Made by a program: the position numbers and the translations under genes. Positions 48,793 to 60,177 of a stretch of 64,000 nt of DNA are shown in pieces; the first letter of the stretch is position 1, and every line of letters begins with the position of its first letter. The notes beneath the pieces are model-generated. The model was given only the letters and a program-made list of their open reading frames with translations, was not told the DNA's origin and searched no databases. The stretch comes from Phocoena phocoena. Its lineage: Eukaryota > Chordata > Mammalia > Artiodactyla > Phocoenidae. Location: the NCBI RefSeq assembly GCF_963924675.1, contig NC_089219.1:147208288-147272287 (forward strand), in the 5' to 3' direction.

Positions 48793-49057
48793 AAAAATTC
48801 AGGGCTTTTAAAGTGACATATATTATAAATCAAATGAGATATGCTTATCAAAAGATTGTGTTTGTAATTTCTGGACTAGGAAAGATTTTTTTTTTATTAT
48901 TCTTAAGAAGAATACACTGGGTTTGGATGCCTGAAACATAGTAATAGGGGATATTAATTGCTGAGGTAGGACTATGGTAGCGGGGGTCCCCTCACATTAA
49001 TAAAATTAAAGCACCTACTGATGGGATGGACAGGGTCTTGTAAAAAATCAAACAAAC

Positions 49058-49265
49058 TGGGCTTCCCTGGTGGCGCAGTGGTTGAGAGGCCGCCTGCCGA
49101 TGCAGGGCACACGGGTTCGTGCTCCGGTCCGGGAGGATCCCACATGCCGTGCAGCGGCTGGGCCCGTGAGCCACGGCCACTGAGCCTGCATGTCCGGAGC
49201 CTGTGCTCCGCAAAGGGAGAGGCCACAACAGTGAGAGGCCCACGTACCACAAAAAAAAAAAAAAA
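49058..49265 (+). mobile_element. Short CHR-type SINE (young)
   Basis: Complete SINE with a long pure A-tail. The perfect 16-bp duplication aaaaaatcaaacaaac lies at 49042-49057 and 49266-49281. Confidence 0.97.
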
Positions 49266-49281
49266 AAAAAATCAAACAAAC

Positions 49282-51191
49282 CAAAAGACCCCCCAAAAAA
49301 CAAACACAGTGTCCAGCTGCTCACGAAACAGGTATTTACATTATAACAGCAGGGGAGGCATTCAGTAAGGGCTTCCCAGAGGAGGTAATGTTCTAGCTGG
49401 GGTTTGTAGGATAAATAGAAGTTGGCCCATCTTGGGTGGGAAGTGCCATTGAGGCAGCATGTCAATTCCATGGTGCTTAGGCTCCTCCCCCTGGAAGCCA
49501 GTTACTAGGACCCCCACAGAACATCACTATGGTCTGGAATCTAAAATATTGCTGAGTAGGAGGAGAGCTGGCTCCAGAGCCATAGGAGATGGTGATAGAT
49601 GTACTCTTCTCTCTCCCAAGCAGCACTTGCAGTGATGATGCCCAGAAGGCAACCAGAAGCAACAAGATAAAAGGAGAGAAAACATACCCCCATGGAATTG
49701 CTGATACGGCCCTCCTGATCTTTCTGCCCAGGTTGCTCTTGACAACCTGACTACCGAATTATCTCCAAACAGAAAATGAGGACATCTGATCTTCGCCTTT
49801 CGTTCCCCCATCAGGGAAGATATATAGAGACATGGGCCTCAGCTTCTGTTTATAAAGTAAACTGGACCCAAGATACTCAGTGTTTCAGGAACCTCGACAA
49901 AGTAGGTCAGGCCTCAGAAGGTTGGGATTGGGAACTAGGCAATTAAACAAGTCAATACTTATCCCCCAAATGCCACCAAAACACAGGAATTTAACACAGA
50001 GCAAATGTTAACACAGTCTTAAAAGCTGAAAAGTCTTCCCTGTACATGTATATTTACAATCAGTCATCTGATTAAAATCCTGTTCCACCATACAGCATTT
50101 CTCTTGTGCATACAACATTACAATGAGTGATCACTCGTGCCATGTGCCTCATAAAGCTGTGCATTATGGTCTGAAAAATTGCATCACGTGACCATCAATG
50201 ATCTAGTTTCACTCCTTGGGACAGTCAAACATTTGGTTCTGCCACTATTAATAATCGAAGGCCAATAGGTTTGAAAAGACAGAAATAAGACTCAAGTATG
50301 TTTAACTGGGGTGAGGGACACAGGTTCTTCCTCTTTTTTTATACTGAAACAAAAGATTCATTATCATAATTGGAATTTCAAAAACATGTAATATATATAT
50401 TATATATATCATTATATATAAAAATGATACTTGAGAATACATTTTATAAATAAATTTGACATTGGCGTCAATTCTCACTAATTTGTGCCCTTCCCCTCTT
50501 CAGTTTTATTTTCGTACTAATTATATATGGGAGCCTTGATAAGAATGCCCCTTTGTTATTTATTCCCTACTTGACTGTCCAAGATGTAAGCAGAGTTCCA
50601 GGGTTTTAAAACAATGGGTCTCCAAGTCTTTGCGGCCTCTGCTATGCTAATTACTAGCAACATTTCTTAGTCTCTCCTTAGGCATCTCTTTTACCTAGAT
50701 GGCTCCAGCTAATCAAGGTGAATAGGACTATCTGTCCTTCTGTAACTTTCTATCAAATTCTCTTTATGGAAATTCAGAAGAAAAAAACGGAAGAGGTTAC
50801 AAAGCAACCTTTGTCAAAGGGAAAATAACGCACATCGCAATAAAGCAGATACAGGTATAGGGAATGGGGAGCAGGGAGCAGAGGGGCACAGATGAGGATG
50901 GAACTTTGCAGGGCTGTATCACGGTGCAAGACCTGAGGCTTAAAGCAGCATGACACAGATGGTCTTACGCAAACCAGACAGGACATACTGCGTGGGACTG
51001 ATCAGCCCAGCACAGCCAGCGAGGAAAAATCAAGAGACAGCAAGGCAGAGAGCTAATACACACAAAAGCTCTTGACTTTTCACAAACCATCATGCAGACA
51101 TTTGCTTTTGTTTTTCATAGTTATAATGCCAAAGCCAGGTCAGTGGGCCAAGGCTACGTCAGCCTCATTAGTGGTCCTTTGTTCCGTGTTC
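49282..51191. other. No gene or recognised repeat except an AT tract
   Basis: Apparently single-copy sequence. Short frames such as 49527-49811 minus are unsupported. Confidence 0.5.
50385..50425. repeat. (AT)n-rich palindromic tract
   Basis: taatatatatattatatata with surrounding A/T sequence; low complexity and self-complementary. Confidence 0.85.
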
Positions 51192-51195
51192 TGGA

Positions 51196-51688
51196 TGTAA
51201 CCAAGCAGGACCCTATGGGGCCTCCCAGGGACAGCCTTCCCCTCGTATCCTCTGCTTTCGCTCCTCTCTGAAGTACCTAGATAACAGTATCTGATGCACA
51301 TTTCCTGAGTCATTTTACAGATGCAGAAAAACCCCACCAAAGGAAGTTAACTACTTGATGACCATGAGCACATAGTCACCAGGCCTACTAGAGCCTAAAG
51401 ATGGATAATGTTAACCCCTGTGACACCACCCTGTTACCTAACCATCAACCAATCAGAGAACTGGACACGAGTTGATCACATGACCTAGAAATACCCTCCC
51501 TCACCTTGCCTTTAAAAATGCTTTGCTGAAACCCATCGCGGAGTTTGGGCTTTTCGAGCATTAGCTTTCCAGGACTCCTTGTCTGGCGCCTTACAATAAG
51601 CGCTGCACTTTCCTTCACCACGACCCAATGTCAGTAGATTGGCTTTACTGCGCATGGGGGGAGAGTACCCAAGTTTGGTTCGGTAACA
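51196..51688 (+). mobile_element. Solo LTR, family B copy 1 (ERV1-like)
   Basis: Starts tgtaaccaagcaggaccct and ends tcggtaaca. It contains a CCAAT-type accaatcagag near 51448 and a TATA-like cctttaaaaatgc near 51510. An exact 4-bp duplication tgga lies at 51192-51195 and 51689-51692. No internal genes are present. The polyadenylation hexamer is weak (acaataagc near 51594). Confidence 0.9.
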
Positions 51689-52114
51689 TGGATAGAGAGG
51701 AAGGCATCTCATACAGCTGACTGATGATGCTGCCTGGTCTACAAGGACTCTGGCCTTCAGGGATGTACACAGCTTTGAACCTCAAGAGACCTTCAGTTCT
51801 TTAGCTCAGCAGTCCTCGACCTGCTCACTCACACTGTCAGTGGGCCACGTCTGCGTTATGAAAATTAAGCCCTTCTCCCATTGAATGTTACCTAAAATGA
51901 GACAGGCTTCAAAGGAAAAAAAGATCTTACTTCAAGAAAGAAAAATGATATTGTAAATAGTCTTCAACATTTTAAAGTTCACATATTTCAGGGAAAATTA
52001 AATTTTACTACACGAAATAGAAACACTGAGAAAAAGTAGCGTCATATGCATATTGTACCACAAACCTTGTTCTTCTAAACATAAACCCATTCAACAGAAT
52101 AAAGAATTTTCTTC

Positions 52115-52245
52115 CTCCCTTCAACAAATATGTGTCTAGTCCCTGCCTTGGGCCAGTTACTGGCAGGTGCTGAGGACAGTGTCTGCTTGTAAGAGTTTAC
52201 TGGTTAGGGAGGCAACTAATACACAAATAAAAACTACAGTAAGCC
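52115..52245 (+). repeat. Ancient dispersed repeat, head only
   Basis: ttcaacaaatatgtgtctag, then cttgggccagttactggcag and agtttactggttagggaggc. Confidence 0.5.
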
Positions 52246-52573
52246 CAGATTGCTAGGAGAGCTCCTCTCTGAGAACCAAATGGGCCTCTGTCCCTGGGAG
52301 CCTGCCGAGAATAACAGTCCTCCTCTGATCCTCCCCTGCAACTTGCGATGGAGAAGAGCCCTCAGTCACAAGATCTCAACAAGTCAGAAAAAACCTATAG
52401 TTGCAGGGCTGAGAAGCAGTATGAGCATTTTGAAGCACAAACAGTAAACAGCAAACCACAAGGCTTCTTGTAAAACAGCGGCTTTCCAATCAATTGGTAG
52501 CGCTCCTTTTACCCCTAAGAAACGACTCCATTTTGAAACTCCCACAGTTTCAAGTTAAAAGCGAAAGACTAAG

Positions 52574-52779
52574 AGGGCTTTCCTGGTGGCGCAGTGGTTG
52601 AGGGTCCGCCTGCCGATGCAGGGCATATGGGTTCGTGCCCCGGTCCGGGAAGATCCCACATGCCGCGGAGCGGCTGGGCCCGTGAGCCATGGCCGCTGAG
52701 CCTGCGCGTCTGGAGCCTGTGCTCCGCAACGGGAGAGGCCACAGCAGTGAGAGGCCTGCGTACCGCAAAAAAAAAAAAA
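52574..52779 (+). mobile_element. Short CHR-type SINE
   Basis: Full sequence from ggctttcctggtggcgcagt to accgcaaaa and an A-run. No flanking duplication is visible, so the insertion edges may have changed since arrival. Confidence 0.95.
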
Positions 52780-53188
52780 GCCAATGGCCGTATTTTTTTA
52801 CTTAGTGTTGTGCTTTCCACTGGTCTCTTAACTGTTTAACTAGAGACTTCCTAGCCTGCTTAGAGCCTCTTAGTGCTTCAAAGATCATTTGTTCTTTTTC
52901 AGTCACTTAGCGTTAATTTTTTTAAAAATCGGCTAGGAAAGCTAAAACAGGTTTGCTTTTCACAGCAGGGTATATTAAGCTATATTAAAAGTCACAGCTA
53001 TAAATATTCTATAAGAGTCCTTTAAATAGGGCACATTGTTATGTATGTAATAAGCCTTCTTCACAAAACATAAAAGTTTAATTATAAACCTACATCTTTA
53101 TCTACAGGTAAACCCCTTTATCTACAGGTAAAATTTCCCACAAGCTCATTACTCAGACCACACCCACAGGCCAATAAGCAAACAGAAA

Positions 53189-53206
53189 AAAAAAAAAAAA
53201 AAGCAG
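53189..53206 (+). repeat. Isolated poly(A) tract
   Basis: About 18 A bases after aataagcaaacag. No element body is recognised. Confidence 0.85.
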
Positions 53207-53703
53207 AAAGTATAATTACTAACACAAACCCAGATATCATATTCCACAAGATACATGAAACAAGTCACACAGTTGGCATAAAATATGGCCACAGATCTGA
53301 AGTGAGAACCCACAAACAGCAGATGTGTTGGCAGATGACCAGATGGGTAAATGATGCAGCACTACAGAAATCAGATGGGGGACTAGGAAAGGACACAAGC
53401 ACAGGCTCATTTTATTTAAGGATAAACAGACCCACACAGCCCATTTAAGACTTCAGTTGTATTGTTTCATTGTAAAAATCACTGGTGTTCATATTCATGA
53501 TCTGAAAGCCACTGGTAACTAACCATGGGTATAAAAGAGCAGAGCTTCTTAAATGGGCTTCTGCCAGCTAATGTACACCTCCGTCCAACGGCACACAGTA
53601 TGAGACATCGTAGAGCAGTGTTTCTTAAACATTTTTTCACATGACCCACATTAAGAAATGTAGTTTATATCTCAACCCAGTATTCACAAATATCTAGAGA
53701 GGT

Positions 53704-54187
53704 TGTGGTAGCCAGGCTCCAATGTGGTCCTCAACGGCCCTTGCCTCCCGGCATCACACCCCTGTATAGTCCCCACCGTGCCAGGATTGGTCTGTGTGAC
53801 TAACGGAATAGAAGAGAATCATGGCAGAAGTGATGAGAGGAGGTTATAAACAAGACTGTGGCTTCTGTCTTGGAGATGCTCTCTTGCTCTCTCTCTCAGC
53901 TCACGTGCCCTGGGGGAAGCCAGCTACGATGTCATGAGTAGCCCTAAGGAAAGACCCACATGACCAGGAGCTGAACCTCCAGCCAATGGGCACAAGAGTG
54001 GCTGCAAGTGGTTCCTCCAGCCCAGTCAAGTCTCCCGATGACCACAGCCCTGGAGGATAGCTTGTCTTCAACCTGAGTCAAACCATCCAGCTGGGCAGCC
54101 ACTGACCCTCAGAAATAATAAATGCTTGTTGTTTTAAACTGCTAAGTTTTGGGGCGATTTGTTACATAGGAAGAGATAACTACTACA
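53704..54187 (+). mobile_element. MLT1-like (MaLR) solo LTR
   Basis: The end region aataataaatgcttgttgtt, then taagttttggggcgatttgt and gataactactaca is typical of mammalian MLT/MST LTRs. The start tgtggtagccaggctcc fits the TG...CA rule. The sequences on both sides (ttaagaaatgtagtttatat; cccacgaaaatgattatgac) look like halves of an older DNA-transposon relic that was split. Confidence 0.75.
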
Positions 54188-55172
54188 GGTATATAACTGA
54201 AACAGAGACTTTCAAGAAATCTGACTTACCTTTACTCTGAGCAATTCATAGTGATGCTTTCTATTCTATTTTTCAAAACTCTGTCTGCAACCCACGAAAA
54301 TGATTATGACCCACTAATAGGTCATAAACCTGAGCGATTCATGAGACATTAATAATATACCAAATATCTGGAATCCAATAATGCATATATTCACATATAA
54401 GTATACACGCATATACATATACACATGTGTGTATACACATATACATGTGTGTATATGGAGATAGAGAATATAGATATGAGAGAGGGAGTATGTGCTAACA
54501 AACCATATCTATATCAATTATTTCAACTGATTCTCACAATAACTCTGATAGTAAAACCAGGATTAAAATCCCCACTTTCCAGATGAGTAAAAAAATGTTG
54601 CTCAAAATAGCTATTTAAATTGTCTAGAGTCAAAATACTAAGAACAGGAGAACTGAGCCCAACACCCAGGTGTTCTGATTCCTGGTTATTCCCCCAGATG
54701 TAATCCATTACATATGCTTTCTAATCTATTTGTATTTATATAAAGATATATTTATATGAAGTATTTATTACATATTCATCTTAACTGTTACATATGATGT
54801 ATATTGATATTGTTTGTAATCTATCATATAAATATCTCCCCTGCCCTTCATTTCGCACTCTGCTGGTTTTCCTCACAACTCACTGGCTGTTCCTTCTCAG
54901 ATGCCTTTGCCGACCTCCAACCTGTCAGGTCAGAGAGCCTTGGCTCACTGGCCCTCGGTCCTCTTCTCGTCCCCATATATTCATTGTTTTGGCAGTCCCG
55001 CCATCCTATATCCAAATTTTAAATGCTATCTGTATGCCAAAAACTCCCAAATTGGTATTTCCGACCCAGACCTCCCTCTCATCCTCCAGACCCACACATC
55101 TCCCTGTGTTTTTTAAACATATCTAGTCGGATGTCTAAAAGAAGTTTCAAACTTAGCACATCCAACAGCTGG
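54188..55172. other. Old repeat debris
   Basis: Right half of the relic split by the MLT1-like LTR, a simple-repeat tract, and at 54830-55170 an older repeat-like text (ctcccaaattggtatttccg, gatgtctaaaagaagtttca) broken by the family C LTR. Confidence 0.45.
54380..54465. repeat. Alternating purine-pyrimidine tract
   Basis: Runs of cacatata, acatgtgtgtatac and atacatgtgtgtatat form an imperfect, partly self-complementary simple repeat. Confidence 0.85.
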
Positions 55173-55740
55173 TGTTTGTCAAGTGGAGTAAAAGTGGAGC
55201 TTTGTTTTCCCTGGACACTCCAAGGACAAAGTTAATGGGAGGAGCTGAGCTCTGCTGGAGTAAAGAGATAAGATGCCCACTCCTGAGGTTAAGGAGACCT
55301 CCCCAACTACAAATGTGTAGAAAAGTTCCATGGGGGTCAAAAAGGGAGGGGGCGCCACCCTATTATAGGTGGTGTCAACCTCCCCATAGGCCTCTGCGCT
55401 GGACTCCATCTTCACAAAAAGATGTGCACACATATGGGGGAGGGTCCTAGGACAGGTCAGGTGTGGGAAAAGAAGTAAGATAACTGGCCAAAAGTAAACA
55501 AAGACCCGGAAGAACTGCCCTATATAAATGATTTAACTACCTCTTTACTGCGCTACTCCTCATTAGGGAGGATGCACACACCCTTTCTCTCCCAGTGTGT
55601 ATTTCTGCCTTGCCTCTGTCTTAAATAAACAAACTGTTTCTCTGCGTGCTCTCCCACATGTTGTGCTGTGTCTCTAATAATAAACTTTGTACCTGTTTTT
55701 ACAGTTTTTGCCTCCTCGAGAAATTCATTTTTCAAATGGG
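55173..55740 (+). mobile_element. Probable solo LTR, family C
   Basis: Promoter-like and polyadenylation-like signals sit in LTR order: ccctatataaatga near 55520, then cttaaataaacaaac near 55620 and taataataaactttg near 55678. The flanks look like an older repeat broken by the insertion. I could not find matching target duplications, so the edges are estimates. It is unlike families A and B. Confidence 0.6.
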
Positions 55741-55782
55741 GCAAGATCCAGGGCAACTTTGCCTCTAGCCTCTAGCCCCTAG

Positions 55783-55890
55783 CCCCTGGTGGATTAGCAG
55801 TTAGCATTCCTGATTTTTCACCCAGGATACCCAGGTTCAATTGCTGGCCAGGGAACTAACATCTTGCTTCAAGCCACCACTCTCTGGTGT
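55783..55890 (+). mobile_element. tRNA-Glu-derived SINE relic
   Basis: The first 72 bases (about 55784-55855) follow tRNA-Glu: cctggtggattagcagttag holds the A box and ggttcaattgctggcc the B box, ending gggaa. The next bases (ctaacatcttgcttcaagcc) match the body of older CHR SINEs, which favours a truncated SINE over a tRNA pseudogene. The anticodon region is altered, so it is not a working tRNA. Confidence 0.75.
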
Positions 55891-56202
55891 CTCTCCAAGA
55901 TCACAAGCACACAGTGCATAGATAGTGAGTATACAGAAATGACCAAGATATAATCCCTCTTTCACAAGTATAAAAGCGGTGAGGAAAGACCTACACGTGA
56001 ATAGGCCGTCATTCTATCATGTGATAAGTGGTAGGATTAAAGCAAGAACTGGAGCAATGGGAGCCTAGAAGATGCAGACAATGACATGTGGGTAGGCTAA
56101 TCAGAGGAAAGGAGACTTGACGGAGCTGAGCTTTGGAGGTTGAAGAGTTAGCCAGAGGATGTAGTAGGTGAATGGAGAGGATGTACATAGATGTGTAAGA
56201 GT

Positions 56203-56213
56203 GCGTGTGTGCA

Positions 56214-56254
<41 letters not shown>
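56203..56254 (+). repeat. (GT)n microsatellite
   Basis: About 20 consecutive GT units preceded by an imperfect gtgtgtgcatgc part. It lies 150 bp left of the family B LTR and is likely variable in length between individuals. Confidence 0.97.
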
Positions 56255-56256
<2 letters not shown>

Positions 56257-56402
56257 TAACATTCCAATCAAAGGAAGCGGCTTATAGAAATAGAGACCAG
56301 AGGAAATATGTCCCATTAGGTGAATGGAGGTGCGGAAGGTATTGCAAACAGTTGATACGACTGAGGGGCAGAGGCAAAATGAGAGCAAAATATAAATAAT
56401 CA

Positions 56403-56893
56403 TGTAACCAAGCAGGACCCTATGGGGCCTCCCAAGGACAGCCCCCTCCCCTCATATCCTCTGCTTTTGCTCCTCTCTGAAGTACCTAGATAACAGTATC
56501 TGATGCACATTTCCTGAGCTGTTTTACAGACGTGAAAACCCCAACAAATGTAAGATGTTAACTACCTGATGACCATGAGCACACAGCCCTCAGGCCTCCT
56601 GGAGCCTAAGGACTGAAAATGTTGACCCCTGTCACGCTGCCCTGTTACCTCACCATCAACCAATCAGAGAATTGTGTGCAAGCTGATCACATACCCTGCG
56701 ACCCACCCCCGCCCACCTGGCCTTTAAAAATGCTTTGCTGAACCCCTTCGGGGAGCTGGGTTTTTTTGGGGGGCATGAGCCACCTGTATCATTGCACGGC
56801 CCTGCAATAAACCTTTCTCTGCTCCAAACTCTACCTTTTCGGTTTGTTTGGGCTTCACTGTGCTTTGGGCACATGAAGTTGCCTTAGGTAGCA
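56403..56893 (+). mobile_element. Solo LTR, family B copy 2
   Basis: The same start and nearly the same U3 as 51196-51688, including accaatcagag and cctttaaaaatgc, but a different R/U5 with a proper gcaataaacc near 56808. An exact 4-bp duplication atca lies at 56399-56402 and 56894-56897. The distinct duplications show that the two family B LTRs are separate insertions, not the ends of one provirus. Confidence 0.9.
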
Positions 56894-56904
56894 ATCATCA
56901 TAAC

Positions 56905-57115
56905 AGTGAATGCTTATTGGGTGTTTGGCATGTGTTAGAACTCATTTAATCCTCACAACAACCCTAAGGGATTCTATTATTACTATCATCTGTTTTACAG
57001 TTGAGGCAGTTGAAGCCCAGAAAGGTAAATAGTTTGCCTAAGGGTTCTCAGCCGGAAGCGGCACAGGCAAATCCTAACCCGGGAGGTGTGGCTCCAAACC
57101 CACAGCGGTGAGCTC
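56905..57115 (-). mobile_element. MIR SINE
   Basis: Antisense MIR just right of the family B LTR: taatcctcacaacaacccta, then tctgttttacagttgaggca and aatagtttgcctaagggttc. Confidence 0.8.
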
Positions 57116-58389
57116 GGCCTTCACACTGCCTCTCTCAACAAGCTTGCACATCAGAGTTTGCAGTTTATCCTAAGGGCACTAGGCCGCCATTACAAGCAAA
57201 GGAACGACTGGCCAGAGATTCGTCTTCTACCAAAGATCCCACCCTGGCCCCAGTGAGGGAACAGAGGAGGTGGGGAGGCCAGTTCTGAGAGATGGCGGTG
57301 GTCCTGCTGAGATTAGCCCGAGGTGCCTGGACCAGGCTTGCACCAGCATGGACTAGGGTCACAGAGGATTTAGCAGCACATAAAGAAATCACTGACCCTC
57401 TCCCATCTCTTCCCACTTTCAATCGAGGGCTTTATTTAACGTCATTAAAAAAAAAAAGTGGTGTCTTTGGGCAGGTTACATGAGATGGTTACAGAATAAA
57501 AAAGTTTCAACACACATTGGCTGTTTTCAACTGTTTCTTTATGGGACTTCTGGGTTTGGCCTGGTGCTCCTTGCAATGTGTTCTTTTTGTCTCTGGTGTG
57601 AATAAAATGGTTTTGTAATTTCATATTGTAAGTACTCTTCTAGATGCAAAGTAAAAATCTCTCCCGTGTATGTTTTTCTTAGTAGATGAAAGTCTTCACA
57701 ATCTTTCCCTATTACTCAGCTTAGACTTGACGAAAATTATGATGTCGACACCCAGGTTAAATGCCACAGACCTAATTTCAATTTCTAGCATAATGCCACC
57801 ATCAGGTCTGTGGGTCCTGTTTCATTCCTTTTGTGAGAACATTAGCTTTGACTAATCTTATTAAAGATAAGGACTGAGGACACGCAGGCATGTCAAACCT
57901 GGGGACTTTTCTAAGGCATGTGATTCAGCCAGAATACCACCTCTTGGGTGAACATGAACGGTCTCAGATTTGGTGTTCGAGCCTCTATTTTCATGTCCAG
58001 AGGGGTTCTCCTCTAGAGAATTCTCCTGGGAGCCAGGTCTAAGTAAAGGTGTGTCAACACCAAATGAAGATGGTTCAAGAAAATCAGTAGAAACACCTCC
58101 TCACTCATTTAAATTTGTGGTCGTTACTTCTGGCAGAGCACTGCAGGGGGCTGAAATTTCTCTGAGACGCTCAGAGATACATTTTCTCTCTTTAGAACGT
58201 GTTAAAGGCCAGTTTTCCTCTTAATTTAACAAGTCTCTTTGCCTCCCCTTCTTCTAAAACATTGGTTGGCCCATCACTTCATTGAGGCCCAATGGAACTT
58301 GAAGGTCTGGCAGCCTATGAGCCCGGAGTCCAGCTCCCTTATCAGACATCAGGGAGCCAAGCTCAGATGCCAAACCTGGGCTGATTCAG
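57116..58389. other. No gene or recognised repeat
   Basis: Apparently single-copy sequence. Confidence 0.5.
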
Positions 58390-58800
58390 GGGCCTCTTGG
58401 CTGGTTACCAAAATGGCGTGTTTCAGATACATTGTGGACTTTTGGCAAGTTACTGTTCTTTCTAAAATGGTTTCATAAGGAACAGACTTGTGGTTGCCAA
58501 GGGGGAAAGAGGGGTGGGGGAGGGAAGGATTGGGAGTTTGGGATTAGCAGATGCAAACTAGTATATATAGGACGGATAAACAACAAGGTCCTCCTGTATA
58601 GTGCAGGGAACTATATTCGATATCCTGTGGAAAAGAATATATATATGTCTAACTGAGTCACTTTGCTGTACAGCAGAAATTAACACAACACTGTAAGTCA
58701 ACTATACTTCAATAAAATTTTTAAAATAAAAAAATAAAATGGGCTGATAAGATTCTTTGCTTCCTTACATCTCAGTGGTTAGTAAAGGCTCTATGTTAGG
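58390..58800 (+). mobile_element. MIR SINE split by an L1
   Basis: ggacttttggcaagttactg and ttctttctaaaatgg on the left continue as gctgataagattctttgctt on the right of the L1 at 58471-58736. The MIR predates that L1. Confidence 0.65.
58471..58736 (+). mobile_element. LINE-1 3' end inserted in a MIR
   Basis: L1 3' UTR with a G-rich part (aggggtgggggagggaagg), then caacaaggtcctcctgtata and gagtcactttgctgtacagc, an AATAAA and an A-rich tail. The short repeat aaaatgg flanks it (58464-58470; 58737-58741 with overlap). The MIR sequence on the left continues on the right. Confidence 0.88.
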
Positions 58801-59585
58801 ACATGGGAAAATGTTTAAGGACTATGCCTCCGACAGATAAGCCCACTCAGTTGGTTTGAAATAACCTTACGTGATGTAATGACCTTCCCAAAGGAAGCAC
58901 CATAGGCCACTGGAGGCAAATACTTGCAAGTAATGTGGGATAAGCGTCCAAAACTTTCCACCGCGCCCTTCTTTAACTAAAGGCATGCACTCGACAGGTG
59001 TACGCTCTGATTAACATGGTCAGGGGTAGTTTTCCTGGATTCTCCAGATTAGTCAACATGTAGGACACCTGACCTCCAACCTCAGCTTTACAAGCTCCAA
59101 ATAAGAAACTGAAACACAGCAGCTGATAGTTACCAGGACTGCACTGAAGACCAGTTGCCATGGAGTAGACAGAGAACATTACAAAAAGAGACCCTGGTCA
59201 GAGAAACTGCCAAAAAACTCGGGGAGGCTGAGAACAAACAAAATAATGCTATGGGGACAATTACAAACACAAGCCAATAGCACATAATAAGATCCTCAAA
59301 TCAGGCCTGCTTCTCTCTCGTGAAGACTTTAATCGGCATGTCCACAACATTTCTGTATTTAACTATGTAGAGCAATTATGTAGTTAAATTCACAGGGTCT
59401 CCAAATGACTCCTGAGTCGTTTCTCCTAAAGAATCCCGGTGTGGCCCTGACCCCAGGTTTCTTCTTCCGCTCTTCCACTCTCTTCCCTCCAGCTTGGCTA
59501 ATCACACTCCCCACACTTGGCTCTTCACCGCCAGCAGAAAACTATTACCAACAGTAACACGACCTTTTGCAAGACTGTCATATTT

Positions 59586-59789
59586 TTTTTTTTTTTTGCG
59601 GTACGCGGGCCTCTCACTGCTGTGGCCTCTCCCGTTGCGGAGCACAGACTCCGGACGCGCAGGCTCAGCTGCCATGGCTCACGGGCCCAGCCGCTCCGCG
59701 GCACGTGGGATCCTCCCAGACCAGGGCACGAACCCGTGTCCCCTGCACTGGCAGGCGGACTCCCAACCACTGTGCCACCAGGGAAGCCC
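59586..59789 (-). mobile_element. Short CHR-type SINE, antisense (young)
   Basis: Reverse-complement SINE. The perfect 14-bp duplication agactgtcatattt lies at 59572-59585 and 59790-59803; the T-tail merges with the left copy. Confidence 0.97.
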
Positions 59790-60016
59790 AGACTGTCATA
59801 TTTGAAAGAAATAACTTATATTGCATTCAAGTTCAGCTGTACCAAAAATGAATAATCAAAATAATGCCTTTTTTTTTTTTGAGTTGTCGTCTGAGAACAC
59901 GCTATGTGCATTACTGTGAAATTTGGTTACACCTACTGTTTTTCAAGGCTAGAATGTCTTAGGTGTTCCTTCCAGGTAGTATCTTTTAGTCTAGCGCTTA
60001 ATATCATTGCTTTTTT

Positions 60017-60177
60017 TTTTTTTAATTTTTGAATTTTATTTTATTTTTTTATACAGCAGGTTCTTATGAGTTATCCATTTTATACATATTAGTATATATA
60101 TGTCAATCCCGATCTCCCAATTCATCACACACACCCCACCCCACCCCCCCCACCCGCCCCACCCCCCACCCGCTGCT
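60017..60177 (-). mobile_element. LINE-1 3' end, antisense, ending in a C-rich tract
   Basis: The T-run at 60010-60023 is the tail. Next come atacagcaggttcttatgag and gtcaatcccgatctcccaat, the antisense of an L1 3' UTR, and then the C-rich tract that is the L1 polypurine run on the other strand. The repeat ttgctttttt at 60007-60016 and 60178-60187 probably marks the target site. Confidence 0.82.
60130..60171 (-). repeat. C-rich tract, G-quadruplex motif on the minus strand
   Basis: On the minus strand at least five runs of three or more G are separated by single T or C bases. It belongs to the polypurine part of the antisense L1 3' UTR. Confidence 0.9.

Noticed and set aside
48992..49471. 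159-codon minus-strand frame
   Set aside because: Most of it is antisense SINE sequence joined to chance codons. No domain is present.
55784..55855. Functional tRNA-Glu gene
   Set aside because: The anticodon region and several stem positions are altered, and the following bases match the body of a SINE.
56203..56254. CRISPR-like or regulatory array
   Set aside because: It is a plain (GT)n microsatellite. No spaced direct repeats of CRISPR type occur anywhere in the window.
51196..56893. A 5.7-kb provirus bounded by the two family B LTRs
   Set aside because: Each LTR has its own exact 4-bp duplication, and the DNA between them holds a SINE, an MLT1-like LTR and older repeats, with no viral genes.
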